A stretch of 45,729 bases of DNA from Rhodospirillales bacterium (GCA_016794025.1 JAEUKX010000109.1:1-45729), one strand, 5' to 3'. Counted from the first letter of the stretch, positions 32,584 through 41,058 are shown. The notes: generated by a model not told the origin, from the sequence alone. Numbers and translations are program-made.

Positions 32584-33960
32584 ATGGGTCTCGACATAAG
32601 CATCGAGTGGCTGTCGCTGCTCCTGTTCGGGTCGCTGGCGGTCGTCCTCATGGCGGGCCTGCCGATGGCCTTCGTCACGGGCGGCATCGCGTGCGTGTTC
32701 CTCTTCCTGTTCGGCGACGCCTCGATGCTGAACATGCTGCCGGGCCGGCTGTTCCCGTTCATGACGGACTACCAGCTCTCGGCCGTGCCGCTTTTCATCT
32801 TCATGGCGGCGGTTCTCGAGAAGGCGGGCATCATCGAGGAGCTGTTCGACGCGGTCTACAAGAGCCTGGGGGGCCTCAAGGGCGGGCTCGCCTCGGCGAC
32901 GGTCGTGGTGTGCACCGTGCTTGCCGCGATGGTGGGCGTCGTCGGCGCCACCGAGGTGACGATGGGGATGATCGCGCTGCCCGCCATGCTCAAGCGGAAG
33001 TACGATCCCTATCTCGCGATGGGCGCCATCCTCGCGGGCGGCACGCTGGGCATCCTCATCCCGCCGTCGGTCATGGCGATCGTCTATGCGGTCGTGGCGC
33101 AGCAGTCGCTGGGCGAACTGCTGATCGGGTCGATCTTTCCGGGCCTGATCCTGTCGGGCCTCTACGTGCTCTACATCTCCGTGCGCAGCTACGCCAACCC
33201 GGCGATGGGCCCGGCGCTGCCGCCGGAGGAACGCATCTCGCTCGCCGAGAAGCTGCGCCTGCTCAAGGGGCTCAGCGCGCCGGTCGTTCTGATCGCGGTC
33301 GTGCTCGGCGTCATCTTCTTCGGCGTGGCGACGCCCGTGGAGGCCGCGGGCATCGGCACTTTCGGCGCGCTCGTCGTTTCCGGCCTCTACCGGCAGCTCA
33401 CGTGGCGCTCGCTGCAGGACGCCTGCATCGCCACGCTGAAGGCCACCGCGATGGTCATGTGGATCTTCTTCGGCGCCACGATGTTCGTCGGCTTCTTCAT
33501 CCTCAAGGGCGGACAGACCTTCGTCACGCAGTCGATCCTGGGCAGCGGCCTCGGGCCCTACGGGATCCTGGCGCTCATGCAGGTGATCCTGTTCATCCTC
33601 GGCATGTTCCTCGACTGGGTCGGGATCCTGCTGCTGACCGTCCCGATCTTCCTGCCGATCATCAAGAGCCTGCCGTTCGACGGCCTGCTGGGCCTTGCGG
33701 GCGTGTCGAAGGCCGACGCGCCGCTGTGGTACGGCGTGCTCTTCATCGTGAACATGCAGATGGCGTTCCTCAGTCCGCCGTTCGGCTACTCGCTCTTCTA
33801 CCTGAAGAGCGTGGCGCCGCCGCACATCACGATGGCGATGGTCTTCCGTTCGTCCGTGCCGTTCCTGGGGCTGCAGGCGATCGGCCTGGCGATCTGCATC
33901 CTGTTCCCGAACGTGGTCGTCTGGCTGCCGCGGCTGATGTACAGCGCGGTGGGCGGGTAG
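32584..33960 (+). CDS. TRAP transporter large permease (DctM)
   Basis: Main transport subunit that moves solute with sodium or protons, 458 residues with about twelve hydrophobic segments. DctM landmarks include FIFMAAVLEKAGIIEELFDA, MGAILAGGTLGILIPPSV (about 147-164) and the C-terminal QMAFLSPPFGYSLFYLKSVAP. The ATG at 32584 is 3 nt past the DctQ-fusion stop, so translation is coupled. The gene ends 10 nt from the convergent terC stop. The PPFGYSLFYL tail is common in mannitol/chloroaromatic and 2-oxo acid TRAP systems. Confidence 0.94.
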   Translation: MGLDISIEWLSLLLFGSLAVVLMAGLPMAFVTGGIACVFLFLFGDASMLNMLPGRLFPFMTDYQLSAVPLFIFMAAVLEKAGIIEELFDAVYKSLGGLKGGLASATVVVCTVLAAMVGVVGATEVTMGMIALPAMLKRKYDPYLAMGAILAGGTLGILIPPSVMAIVYAVVAQQSLGELLIGSIFPGLILSGLYVLYISVRSYANPAMGPALPPEERISLAEKLRLLKGLSAPVVLIAVVLGVIFFGVATPVEAAGIGTFGALVVSGLYRQLTWRSLQDACIATLKATAMVMWIFFGATMFVGFFILKGGQTFVTQSILGSGLGPYGILALMQVILFILGMFLDWVGILLLTVPIFLPIIKSLPFDGLLGLAGVSKADAPLWYGVLFIVNMQMAFLSPPFGYSLFYLKSVAPPHITMAMVFRSSVPFLGLQAIGLAICILFPNVVVWLPRLMYSAVGG

Positions 33961-33970
33961 GGCGGGCGCC

Positions 33971-34630
33971 TCAGCCCGCTATGCCGGTCGCGGCCAGCAC
34001 CTCGTGGCCGCCGTCCCAGATCATCTTGATCGAGATGTAGACGATCAGCGCGAGGCCGACATAGGCGATCCAGCGGTGGCGCTCGATCAGCTTGGCGATG
34101 GCCGCGGCCGCCACGCCCATGAGCAGCACGGACACGATCAGGCCGACGCCCAGAATGAACGGATCGGAGCGCGCGGCCCCGGCTACGGCCAGCACGTTGT
34201 CGAGCGACATCGACACGTCCGCGATCAGGATCTGCCAGATCGCGTCCCAGAAGGTCTTGGTCTCGCCGACATGCTCGACCATCTGGCCCTCGAGCAGGGC
34301 CTCGCCCTCGGCCTCGAGCCGGTCGTCGGCCGGCGAGATCTCGCGCCAGAGCTTCCATGAGACCCAGAGCAGCAGCACGCCGCCCGCCAGCAGCAGGCCC
34401 ACGATCTGCAGGAGCTGCGTCGCGGCCAGCGCGAAGACCACGCGCAAAACCGTCGCCGCGATGATGCCGAACCACAGCGCCTTCTTGCGCTGCTCCTTGG
34501 GAAGCCCCGCCGCGGCCATGCCCACGACGATCGCGTTGTCCCCCGACAGGACGAAATTGACCATGATCACGGTGCCCAGCATGGCCCACTGCGCCATGCC
34601 GAGACCGAGGAGGACGTTGTCGGCTTCCAT
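33971..34630 (-). CDS. TerC-family membrane protein, second of two tandem copies
   Basis: A 219-residue polytopic membrane protein of the TerC/YjbE (YkoY-like) family, members of which export manganese or support metalation of secreted proteins. Conserved acidic membrane motifs are SGDNAIVVGMAAAGLP (D31) and ADVSMSLDNVLAVAGA (D138, D144). About seven hydrophobic segments surround a charged cytoplasmic loop at 97-128. It starts 17 nt after the stop of a close paralogue and is clearly a duplicate. The ion specificity is inferred from family only. Confidence 0.9.
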   Translation of the reverse strand: MEADNVLLGLGMAQWAMLGTVIMVNFVLSGDNAIVVGMAAAGLPKEQRKKALWFGIIAATVLRVVFALAATQLLQIVGLLLAGGVLLLWVSWKLWREISPADDRLEAEGEALLEGQMVEHVGETKTFWDAIWQILIADVSMSLDNVLAVAGAARSDPFILGVGLIVSVLLMGVAAAAIAKLIERHRWIAYVGLALIVYISIKMIWDGGHEVLAATGIAG

Positions 34631-34647
34631 TCCGGCGGTTCCTTCGT

Positions 34648-35319
34648 TCAGCCTCTTGCGGCCGGTGCGGCGAACATCGCGATCGCCTGGCCGATTTCGT
34701 GGCTGCCATCCCACATCATCTTGACCGCCACGTAAAGGATAAGCGCCAGCCCGACATAGGCGATCCAGCGGTGCTTCTGCAGCGCGCGCGCGATCAGCGC
34801 GGCGGCCGCCCCCATCAGGACGACCGAGACGGCAAGCCCGAAGACCAGCACGTAGGGGTGGTCGCGCGAGGCGCCGGCGACCGCCAGCACGTTGTCGAGC
34901 GACATCGAAACGTCCGCGACGATGATCTGGATGATCGCCTGGCGCAGCGTCTTGCGCGGCATGTCGACCTTGTTCTCGCCCTCGAGGACCTTTTCGCCCT
35001 CGGCCTCGTCGTGGCGGCCCTGCTCGCGGATCTCGCGCCAGAGCTTCCACGACACCCAGAGCAGCAGCACGCCGCCCGCGAACAGCAAGCCGACGATCTG
35101 CAGGAGCTGGGTCGTCACGCCCGCAAACGCGATGCGCAGCAGCGTCGCCGCGACGATGCCGATCAGCAGAACGCGCCCGCGCTGCTCGGCCGGCAGGCCC
35201 GCGGCCGCCATGCCGATCACCACGGCGTTGTCGCCGGCCAGCACCAGGTCGATCATGATCACGGTGCCCAGCGCCACGAGCGCGTCGGGCGTGATGGAAG
35301 AAAGGATTTCGGCAATCAT
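34648..35319 (-). CDS. TerC-family membrane protein, first of two tandem copies
   Basis: A 223-residue paralogue of the gene at 33971, sharing LLQIVGLL-AGGVLLLWVSWKLWREI and ADVSMSLDNVLAVAGA stretches almost unchanged. The metal-site acids are D30 in AGDNAVVIGMAAAGLP and those of DVSMSLDN near 137. The charged loop (about 97-122) differs most between the copies. It is transcribed first, from the divergent spacer 35320-35439. That spacer holds GC-rich inverted repeats (about 35326-35380) but not the yybP-ykoY core I would expect for a manganese riboswitch. Function as a Mn2+ exporter is plausible. Confidence 0.9.
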   Translation of the reverse strand: MIAEILSSITPDALVALGTVIMIDLVLAGDNAVVIGMAAAGLPAEQRGRVLLIGIVAATLLRIAFAGVTTQLLQIVGLLFAGGVLLLWVSWKLWREIREQGRHDEAEGEKVLEGENKVDMPRKTLRQAIIQIIVADVSMSLDNVLAVAGASRDHPYVLVFGLAVSVVLMGAAAALIARALQKHRWIAYVGLALILYVAVKMMWDGSHEIGQAIAMFAAPAARG

Positions 35320-35439
35320 TTAAAGGGGCCCCGGCTTTGGCGAATGTCTTCTGGCGGCGGCCGGCCGGCCCCCGAAGTTTCACTAGATGGGCACTGTATC
35401 GGGCTGGCGCCAGAGGGGAAAAATGGACAATGATTCGCG

Positions 35440-37554
35440 ATGGCAAGGAATAAGCTCCGCATCCTTGCCGCCGCGGCGCTCGCTGCGGCGGCGATCGCGG
35501 CCGTTGTCCTGCGTCCGCAGGCGGGCCCGGCGGCCGCGCGGCTGACGGCCGAGATCGCGGCACTGACTGGCGCGCGCGTCGAGGCGGGGCCGGGTGCGCG
35601 CTTCGGCTGGGCATGGCCGCTGCGGCTCGAGATGCCGTCGGTCGCCATCGCGGGCTGGGGCACCCTCGAATCGCTCGTCGCACAAGGCGACCGGTTCGCC
35701 GGACGCGCCACGCTTTTCGGCCGGACCGGCGAGCTGACCGCTGCGGGCGGGAGCCTCTCCTTTGCCGGCGAGGGCGTTTCCGCGCGGCTCGACCGCGCGA
35801 AAGGCCTGATCCTCGAGACGACTGTTGCCGGCCACCGGCTGCGCGTGTCGGGGCGGCCGTCGGCGGCCGGGCTCGACGCGCTGTCGGTCGACTGGGATGC
35901 GGTGCATCTGTCCGGGACGGCGCGTTGGGCCGATGGCGGTGCCGCCCTTTCGGTCGAGGCGACGGGCGAGGGGGCAAGGCTCTCCGGCACTGCGCGTCCG
36001 GCAGAAGGTGCGTTCGAGGGCACGCTCGAATCGCCCTTCGCGTCGCTCGGGCGGGTGACCAGCGAGCTGCGCGCCACGGCGGAGGCCGTGGATTTCGCGC
36101 GCTTCGTGCTGGAAGGGCCGGACCTGCGGGCCGACGGATCGCTGCGCGTGGAGGCGGCGCGGATGTCGCTCGACCTGCGCCTTGCCGATGCGCCGCTGGC
36201 CGCAGCCCTTGCCCTCGCGGGCGAGGCGCTGGCTCGCGGGGGCGATGTCGACCTGCGGCTGCGCGCCGGGCGACTGGCCTGGCCATCGGGCGAGGCGCAG
36301 GGTGTCATCCTTGTCGCCGCGCGCGAAGGCGGGAAGTTCGTGCTCGACGAACTGGCCGTGCGCTCGATCGCGCAGGCAAGCGTGCGCGTGCGTGATGGCA
36401 TCGTCGATCTGCAGGCGCCCGACGCCGCCCGCTTCCTGGCTGCACTGGGCGTGCCGGGCGACCGGCATCTGGGTGCGCTGTCGCTGCGCGGCGCCTTCGC
36501 GTTCGACCCGGCTGCCGGCACCGTGCGCGCGAGCCCGGTGGAAATCGCACTCGCCGGGCAGGCGCTGAAAGGGACTGCCGAATGGTCGGGCGGCAGGCTT
36601 GTCGCGGCGCTTGCCGGCGACCGGGTGTCGCTCGATCCGTTCTTCGGCGTGCCGCTCGCGCGCCCGGCCGTGCGCGGGCCGCTGCTGACGCGCAGCCAGC
36701 AGGCGCGGGCCGCCGCCGCCGCGGCACCGCCGCCGGCCGGTCCCGGCGGCTGGTCGCGCGTGCCCTTCAGGCCGGACCTGGTCGGCGGCATGCCGCTCGA
36801 ACTCACGCTCGAGGCGCGCGAACTCGTCTATTCGGCCCTCGCGCTTCGCGATGCGCGGCTTGCGCTGTCGACCAAGGCCGGCGGGATCGAGATTGGCGCG
36901 CTGTCGGGCGGCCTGTTCGGCGGCACGCTCGACGCGCGCGGACAGGTCCTGCGCGCAAGGGCACCGGAGGCGACGCTGGAGTTCACGCTTGCGGGTGCCG
37001 AATTCGCGCGGCTGCTGTCGGCCGCCGGTGCACCGCCTGTCCTGCGCGGTCCGCTTACGCTCAAGGGCCGACTTGCCGCCGCCGGCACGAACCCGGCCGA
37101 CATGGCCGCCGGCCTTTCGGGCGAGATCATGCTCGACTCGCCCGGCGGCACGCTCGACGGGGTCGATCTTGCGGGGCTGTTCGCCTATGCGGCCGCGAGT
37201 GCCACGCCCGACCTTGCGGAACTCGGCCGCCGCCTCGCGCGCGGCGGAAGCGGGGCGTTCACCGCCGCAACCGCGACACTGAAGATCGAGCGCGGCACAG
37301 CCCGGCTTTCCGATGCACGTCTGGCGGCTTCGGGCGGCGCGCTTGCCCTTTCCGGTCTTTTCGATCTTGCAAACTGGCGCGTCGATCTTGCGGGCGACAT
37401 TGCCGCGCCCGGCGCGCGGCAGGTGCCGCACATCGCCATTGCGGGGCCGCCCGCCCGGCCGAACGTCCGGATCGGGTTCAGCGCGGCGGCGGGCGCGGAG
37501 GCGAGGCCGGCGGGTTCGGGCGCGCCGCCGCGCGCGCCGGCACCTCGGCGCTAG
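35440..37554 (+). CDS. AsmA-like family protein
   Basis: A 704-residue envelope protein. A single N-terminal membrane anchor (about 8-25) is followed by a long periplasmic beta-rich region and a C-terminal AsmA domain (about 545-680) with SGEIMLDSPGGTLDGVDL and a LSGLFDLANWRVDLAGDI-type ending. AsmA-like proteins are proposed bridges for phospholipid transport to the outer membrane. A second low-complexity Arg/Pro/Ala tail ends the protein. The ATG at 35440 is the first in frame (a stop lies 9 nt upstream), though its ribosome site is weak. Its last 77 nt overlap the convergent Sel1 gene. Confidence 0.85.
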   Translation: MARNKLRILAAAALAAAAIAAVVLRPQAGPAAARLTAEIAALTGARVEAGPGARFGWAWPLRLEMPSVAIAGWGTLESLVAQGDRFAGRATLFGRTGELTAAGGSLSFAGEGVSARLDRAKGLILETTVAGHRLRVSGRPSAAGLDALSVDWDAVHLSGTARWADGGAALSVEATGEGARLSGTARPAEGAFEGTLESPFASLGRVTSELRATAEAVDFARFVLEGPDLRADGSLRVEAARMSLDLRLADAPLAAALALAGEALARGGDVDLRLRAGRLAWPSGEAQGVILVAAREGGKFVLDELAVRSIAQASVRVRDGIVDLQAPDAARFLAALGVPGDRHLGALSLRGAFAFDPAAGTVRASPVEIALAGQALKGTAEWSGGRLVAALAGDRVSLDPFFGVPLARPAVRGPLLTRSQQARAAAAAAPPPAGPGGWSRVPFRPDLVGGMPLELTLEARELVYSALALRDARLALSTKAGGIEIGALSGGLFGGTLDARGQVLRARAPEATLEFTLAGAEFARLLSAAGAPPVLRGPLTLKGRLAAAGTNPADMAAGLSGEIMLDSPGGTLDGVDLAGLFAYAAASATPDLAELGRRLARGGSGAFTAATATLKIERGTARLSDARLAASGGALALSGLFDLANWRVDLAGDIAAPGARQVPHIAIAGPPARPNVRIGFSAAAGAEARPAGSGAPPRAPAPRR

Positions 37555-38017
37555 GCTCGGCGTCCAGCGCCCGGCGGCCGGTTCCGGCCGTTCCGGCGGT
37601 GTCGATGCGGTCAAGCGCCGCGCGCGCGGGCTCAAGCCCCTGTGCGGCGGCACGCGCGTACCAGCCGCGCGCCTCGACCGGGTCGGCCGGCACGCCGTCG
37701 CCGCGTTCCCACAGGACGCCCAGCTGATACTGCGCGGGCCCGTAGCCCTTCTCGGCCGCGCGCTCGTACCAGCGCCGGGCCTGGACCATGTCGCGCTGGA
37801 TGCCGCGACCCAGCCGGTAGAGCTGGCCGAGATTGAACTGCGCCTCGGCATCGCCCGCCCGCGCGAGGCCCCAGAACCGGAACCACGCCGAGTCATAGTC
37901 CTGCGCCTGGAACGCGGCGACGCCGCGCTCGAATTCGTCGTCGCGGTCGTACTGGGCGAAGCTCGGCGGGGGGAACGCCGTCAGCGCCAGCGCGAACGCG
38001 GCGACGCGCCAGGTCAG
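37478..38017 (-). CDS. Secreted Sel1-repeat protein with apparent CTG start
   Basis: A 179-residue protein with a clean signal peptide (TWRVAAFALALTAFPPPSFA-Q, cut near residue 21). Two Sel1/TPR-like repeats (about 56-91 and 92-128) contain AQFNLGQLYRLGRGI and AQYQLGVLWERGDGV, followed by a Pro/Arg-rich tail. No ATG, GTG or TTG is available near the signal peptide in this frame. The first plausible codon is CTG at 38017, which overlaps the preceding stop as CTGA, mimicking the ATGA couplings elsewhere. A sequencing error or a true CTG start are both possible. Its 3' end overlaps asmA. Sel1 proteins usually mediate protein contacts in the envelope. Confidence 0.72.
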   Translation of the reverse strand: MTWRVAAFALALTAFPPPSFAQYDRDDEFERGVAAFQAQDYDSAWFRFWGLARAGDAEAQFNLGQLYRLGRGIQRDMVQARRWYERAAEKGYGPAQYQLGVLWERGDGVPADPVEARGWYARAAAQGLEPARAALDRIDTAGTAGTGRRALDAEPSAEVPARAAARPNPPASPPRPPPR

Positions 38018-38280
38018 GGTGCGGGTTTTGCCGCCGCGACCGGGGCGGCCGGGGGCGCACCCGTCAGCGACTGCAGCACGTAGACGCGCAACGCGCTCGA
38101 CAGGTTGCCGGCCTCGTCCCTGGCCGCGCGCATCTTGTCGATCTCGGTCACGAGATCGTTGATCGACGCATTGCGCTTGCGCGCGATGTCCTTCAGGGCC
38201 GACCAGAACTCTGGCTCCAGCGAAATGCTCGTACGATGTCCGGCAATGACGACCGAACGCTTGCGAATCGATCCTGACAT
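38014..38280 (-). CDS. Ribbon-helix-helix domain protein (RHH_4)
   Basis: An 88-residue small DNA-binding-type protein. The conserved RSVVIAGHRTSISLEPEFWSALKDIA (residues 8-33), ending in NLSSALRVYVLQ (58-69), matches the RHH_4 family, frequently found beside fumC in Alphaproteobacteria. The residues after 70 are a Pro/Ala tail. The ATG at 38280 has GGGGGAG just upstream and is 15 nt after the fumC stop. The stop overlaps the downstream Sel1 gene. Its target is unknown. Confidence 0.87.
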   Translation of the reverse strand: MSGSIRKRSVVIAGHRTSISLEPEFWSALKDIARKRNASINDLVTEIDKMRAARDEAGNLSSALRVYVLQSLTGAPPAAPVAAAKPAP

Positions 38281-38295
38281 GACTCCCCCCGGGTG

Positions 38296-39708
38296 TTAAT
38301 GCCGCGCTTCGCGGGGGCCCAGCATCTCGATCGGCTGAACCCACCTGTCGAAGTCGGCGGCGGACACCAGACCGAGGTCGATGGCCGCCTGTTTCAACGA
38401 AATGTCGTGGGCATGGGCGTGCTTTGCTATTCGCGCGGCAACGTCGTAGCCCACGTGCGGATTGAGCGCCGTCACGAGCATCAGCGAGAGCTCGAGATTG
38501 CGCCCGATGCGGGCGGCATTGGGGGATATGCCGCTGGCGCAGTTGTCGGCGAAGCTCGTGGAAGCGTCGCCGATCAGCCGGATCGACTGGAGAACGTTCA
38601 GCGCGATCACCGGCTTGAAGACATTGAGCTGCAGGTGCCCCGAGGCGCCTGCGAACGTCACGGTCGTGTGGTTGCCCATGACCTGGGCGCAGATCATCGT
38701 CAGCGCTTCGGCCTGCGTGGGATTGGTCTTTCCCGGCATGATCGACGAGCCGGGCTCGTTCTCGGGGATCGAGATCTCGCCCAGGCCCGCGCGCGGGCCG
38801 GAGGCGAGCAGGCGCACGTCGTTGGCGATCTTGTTGAGGCTTGCCGCAAGCGTGCACAGCACGCCCGAGCATTCGACCAGCGCATCGTGCGCGGCGATGG
38901 CCTCGAACTTGTCCTCGGCGGGCATGAAAGGAAGGTTGGACAGCCGCGCCAGCTCCTGCGCGAACCGCGCGGCGAAGCCCTTGTGGGCGTTGAGGCCGGT
39001 GCCGACCGCCGTCCCGCCCTGCGCGACGCGGTAGAGCCGGGGCAGCGTACCCTCGACCCGCGCGATCCCCAGTTCGACCTGCATGGCCCAGGCGCCGATT
39101 TCCTGGCCCAGCGTCATCGGCACGGCGTCCTGCAGGTGCGTGCGGCCGAGCTTGACGACGCCGGCCAGCTCCGTCGCCTTGGCCTGCAGCACGTCGCGCA
39201 GGTGGCCAAGGCCGGGCAACAGGGTGTCGTGGATCTCGGCGACGGCGGCGATGTGCATGGCCGTGGGGAAGCTGTCGTTGGACGACTGCCCCCGGTTGAC
39301 ATGATCGTTGGGGTGGACGGGCTTGCGGCTGCCCAGCGGCTCGCCCAGAAGCTCGTTTGCCCGGTTCGCGACCACCTCGTTGGCATTCATGTTCGTCTGC
39401 GTGCCCGACCCGGTCTGCCAGACGACGAGCGGGAAATGGTCCGAGAGCCGGCCCGCGATCACCTCGTCGCAGGCCCGCACGATGGCCCCGCCGAGCCGTG
39501 CGTCAAGCTCGCCCAGCGCCATGTTGGCGAGCGCGGCCGCCTTCTTCTGCACGCCGAAGGCGCGCACCATCGGCTCGGGCATGCGCTCGGTGCCGATCCG
39601 GAAAAGTTCGATGCTGCGCTGGGTCTGGGCGCCCCAATAGCGGTCGGCGGGCACTTCGATCGGCCCGAAACTGTCCCGTTCGATGCGCGTGGATGCGCGT
39701 TCGCCCAT
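38296..39708 (-). CDS. fumC: Class II fumarate hydratase
   Basis: Oxygen-stable, iron-free fumarase of the TCA cycle, a tetrameric cytoplasmic enzyme converting fumarate and malate. The product is 470 residues. The family signature [10 protein letters not shown] is at about 321-330, [13 protein letters not shown] at 101-113 and the catalytic TH-containing stretch [12 protein letters not shown] at 187-198. I chose the ATG at 39708 (MGERAST), matching the family start; an ATG at 39744 would add 12 residues. It leads a three-gene minus-strand operon with the RHH_4 and Sel1 genes and is divergent from the response regulator. Confidence 0.97.
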   Translation of the reverse strand: MGERASTRIERDSFGPIEVPADRYWGAQTQRSIELFRIGTERMPEPMVRAFGVQKKAAALANMALGELDARLGGAIVRACDEVIAGRLSDHFPLVVWQTGSGTQTNMNANEVVANRANELLGEPLGSRKPVHPNDHVNRGQSSNDSFPTAMHIAAVAEIHDTLLPGLGHLRDVLQAKATELAGVVKLGRTHLQDAVPMTLGQEIGAWAMQVELGIARVEGTLPRLYRVAQGGTAVGTGLNAHKGFAARFAQELARLSNLPFMPAEDKFEAIAAHDALVECSGVLCTLAASLNKIANDVRLLASGPRAGLGEISIPENEPGSSIMPGKTNPTQAEALTMICAQVMGNHTTVTFAGASGHLQLNVFKPVIALNVLQSIRLIGDASTSFADNCASGISPNAARIGRNLELSLMLVTALNPHVGYDVAARIAKHAHAHDISLKQAAIDLGLVSAADFDRWVQPIEMLGPREARH

Positions 39709-39751
39709 GAGATTTCCGCATCCGGCCGGATTCGCATTCCGCACATTCCGG

Positions 39752-39781
39752 GTTTATCCCTCGGTAATGTGTAGTTTATCC
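39752..39781. repeat. Direct repeat GTTTATCC, two copies 22 bp apart
   Basis: GTTTATCC at 39752-39759 and 39774-39781, two helical turns apart, lies just upstream of fumC in the spacer to the response regulator gene. Such spacing is typical of sites for a dimeric or paired regulator. The regulator is unknown. Confidence 0.45.
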
Positions 39782-39837
39782 GGCACCCTCCGGAATTAGG
39801 CACCGCAACCCGAAAATATTCAAGGCCCACGCGTACC

Positions 39838-39866
39838 TTGTAACCGTTCGGCGGACTCCTTATTAG
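39838..39866 (+). promoter_or_regulatory. Candidate sigma-70-type promoter of the response regulator gene
   Basis: TTGTAA (39838-39843), a 17-bp spacer and TATTAG (39861-39866) give a good housekeeping promoter. The predicted start lies about 24 nt before the ATG at 39897. It is the best promoter match in this spacer. Confidence 0.5.
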
Positions 39867-39896
39867 TCGTCCGGCAATTTTCTGGTTCGAAGACCG

Positions 39897-40427
39897 ATGG
39901 CGGAAAAGATCGACTTCAGCAAGGTCCGGTTCCTGATCGTCGACCCGAACGCGCTTGCCCTGCAGATGCTCAACGACATCCTGTCGATGCTCGGGGCCAA
40001 CTATGTCCGCCGGGCGACGGATTACGACAAGGCGATGGACGTCCTCAAGGAGGGCAACATCGACATCCTGATCACCGAGCGCGAGATCACGCCAAAGAAC
40101 GGCATCGAACTGGTCGATTTCATCCGCCACGACCCCAGCTCGCGCGACCGCCTGCTTCCCGTAATCGTGCTGACGGCCCGCTCGGAGGAGCCTTTCGTCC
40201 ACGAAGCGCGCGACCACGGGGCCAACGAATTCGTCGCCAAGCCCTATACGGTCGATTCGCTCTACAAGCGGCTTTCCGCCGTCATCGCCTATCCGCGCCA
40301 GTACGTGAACGCGCCGGGCTATTTCGGCCCCGAGCGGCGGCGCAAGCAGGTGCCGTTCAACGGGACCGAACGCCGCGGCGTCGACCCGAACGCGCCGCCC
40401 GTCGACCCGAAGACGGCGAAGAAGTAA
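39897..40427 (+). CDS. Response regulator receiver protein with Glu at the phosphorylation site
   Basis: A 176-residue single-domain receiver (about 10-128) with a charged C-terminal tail (130-176) and no DNA-binding output domain. Alignment to CheY-type receivers places Asp16 in the acidic pocket, Thr93 and Lys115 (FVAKPY) as switch residues, but Glu61 (LITEREITPKNG) where the phosphorylated Asp should be. The second acid beside Asp16 is Pro. Glu often mimics a permanently phosphorylated Asp, so this may be a constitutive, protein-binding receiver. It is followed after 36 nt by an unrecognised gene, probably co-transcribed. Confidence 0.85.
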   Translation: MAEKIDFSKVRFLIVDPNALALQMLNDILSMLGANYVRRATDYDKAMDVLKEGNIDILITEREITPKNGIELVDFIRHDPSSRDRLLPVIVLTARSEEPFVHEARDHGANEFVAKPYTVDSLYKRLSAVIAYPRQYVNAPGYFGPERRRKQVPFNGTERRGVDPNAPPVDPKTAKK

Positions 40428-40463
40428 GATCCCAGCAAACGAACGAAGAATCCGGAGCCGGAC

Positions 40464-40958
40464 GTGGCAGGCAAGGGCAAGGTCCAGATCATTCAGGCGC
40501 CGACGGACCTCAGGAAGCGCGCCGTCAATTTCAAGACCGGCTTCGGCGTCATCCTGTCGCCGCAGGAGACCCAGAAGCTCCAGCTCGTCGTCGAGAAGTC
40601 GTCGGACGAGTTCACCCGCAAGATCGGCGAGAAACTGAAGGCGCTGCGCGAGGAACTGGCGGGCCTCGACGACGGCGAGGCGCCGACGAAGGCGATGGTC
40701 GAGCGGATTGTCGGCGACGCGCTGGAAATCAAGGGGCTCGGCGGCACGTTCAAGTTCCCGCTGCTCACGCAGATCGCCAAGTCGCTGCACGACTACGCCA
40801 CGCAGATCGCCGAGCCCAACGCGTGGAACACCGTGATCGTCAGTCACCACATCGACGCGCTCTACGTCGTGCTGGCCCAGCGCATCACGGGGCTCGGCGG
40901 GCGTATCGAGGCCGAGCTGCTGAAGGCGTTGCGCGCCGCATCGACGAAATTCCGGTAG
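40464..40958 (+). CDS. Unrecognised alpha-helical protein, partner of the receiver gene
   Basis: A 164-residue soluble protein I do not recognise. It has no signal peptide or membrane segment. The first ~35 residues are basic. Long amphipathic helices follow (about 35-68, 75-90, 100-120, 125-160), in line with a helical bundle. A SHHIDALYVVLAQR stretch with two histidines (about 127-140) is the most distinctive, but it lacks the HxxKG motif of Hpt phosphotransferases. The GTG at 40464 has GGAG 8 nt upstream. Location 36 nt after the Glu-receiver suggests a functional pair, for instance as its binding partner. No further function is supported. Confidence 0.75.
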   Translation: MAGKGKVQIIQAPTDLRKRAVNFKTGFGVILSPQETQKLQLVVEKSSDEFTRKIGEKLKALREELAGLDDGEAPTKAMVERIVGDALEIKGLGGTFKFPLLTQIAKSLHDYATQIAEPNAWNTVIVSHHIDALYVVLAQRITGLGGRIEAELLKALRAASTKFR

Positions 40959-40980
40959 TCGCGCGCCATGACGTGAGCGC

Positions 40981-41009
40981 GTGGCCGCATTGACGAGGCA
41001 TGCGGCCGC
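40981..41009 (+). terminator. Strong hairpin after the receiver operon
   Basis: GTGGCCGCAT (40981-40990) pairs with ATGCGGCCGC (41000-41009), ten pairs including one G-U, around a 9-nt loop. It lies 22 nt past the stop at 40958. There is no T-run, so termination would be weak or factor-aided. It separates the receiver pair from the polyamine leader. Confidence 0.5.
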
Positions 41010-41024
41010 ACCGGTGATTTACTC

Positions 41025-41052
41025 TTGCGCCTCGGGACAATTATGTTATTTA
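41025..41052 (+). promoter_or_regulatory. Candidate promoter of the polyamine operon leader
   Basis: TTGCGC (41025-41030), a 16-bp spacer and TATTTA (41047-41052) lie in the only A/T-rich patch of the spacer. They would start an RNA near 41059 with a leader of about 470 nt before homospermidine synthase. The -10 is fair, the -35 moderate. Confidence 0.4.
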
Positions 41053-41058
41053 GCGATT

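Noticed and set aside
35320..35439. A yybP-ykoY manganese riboswitch upstream of the tandem terC genes
   Set aside because: Although this riboswitch often controls terC-family genes, I could not find its conserved core in this short leader. Only GC-rich inverted repeats are visible.
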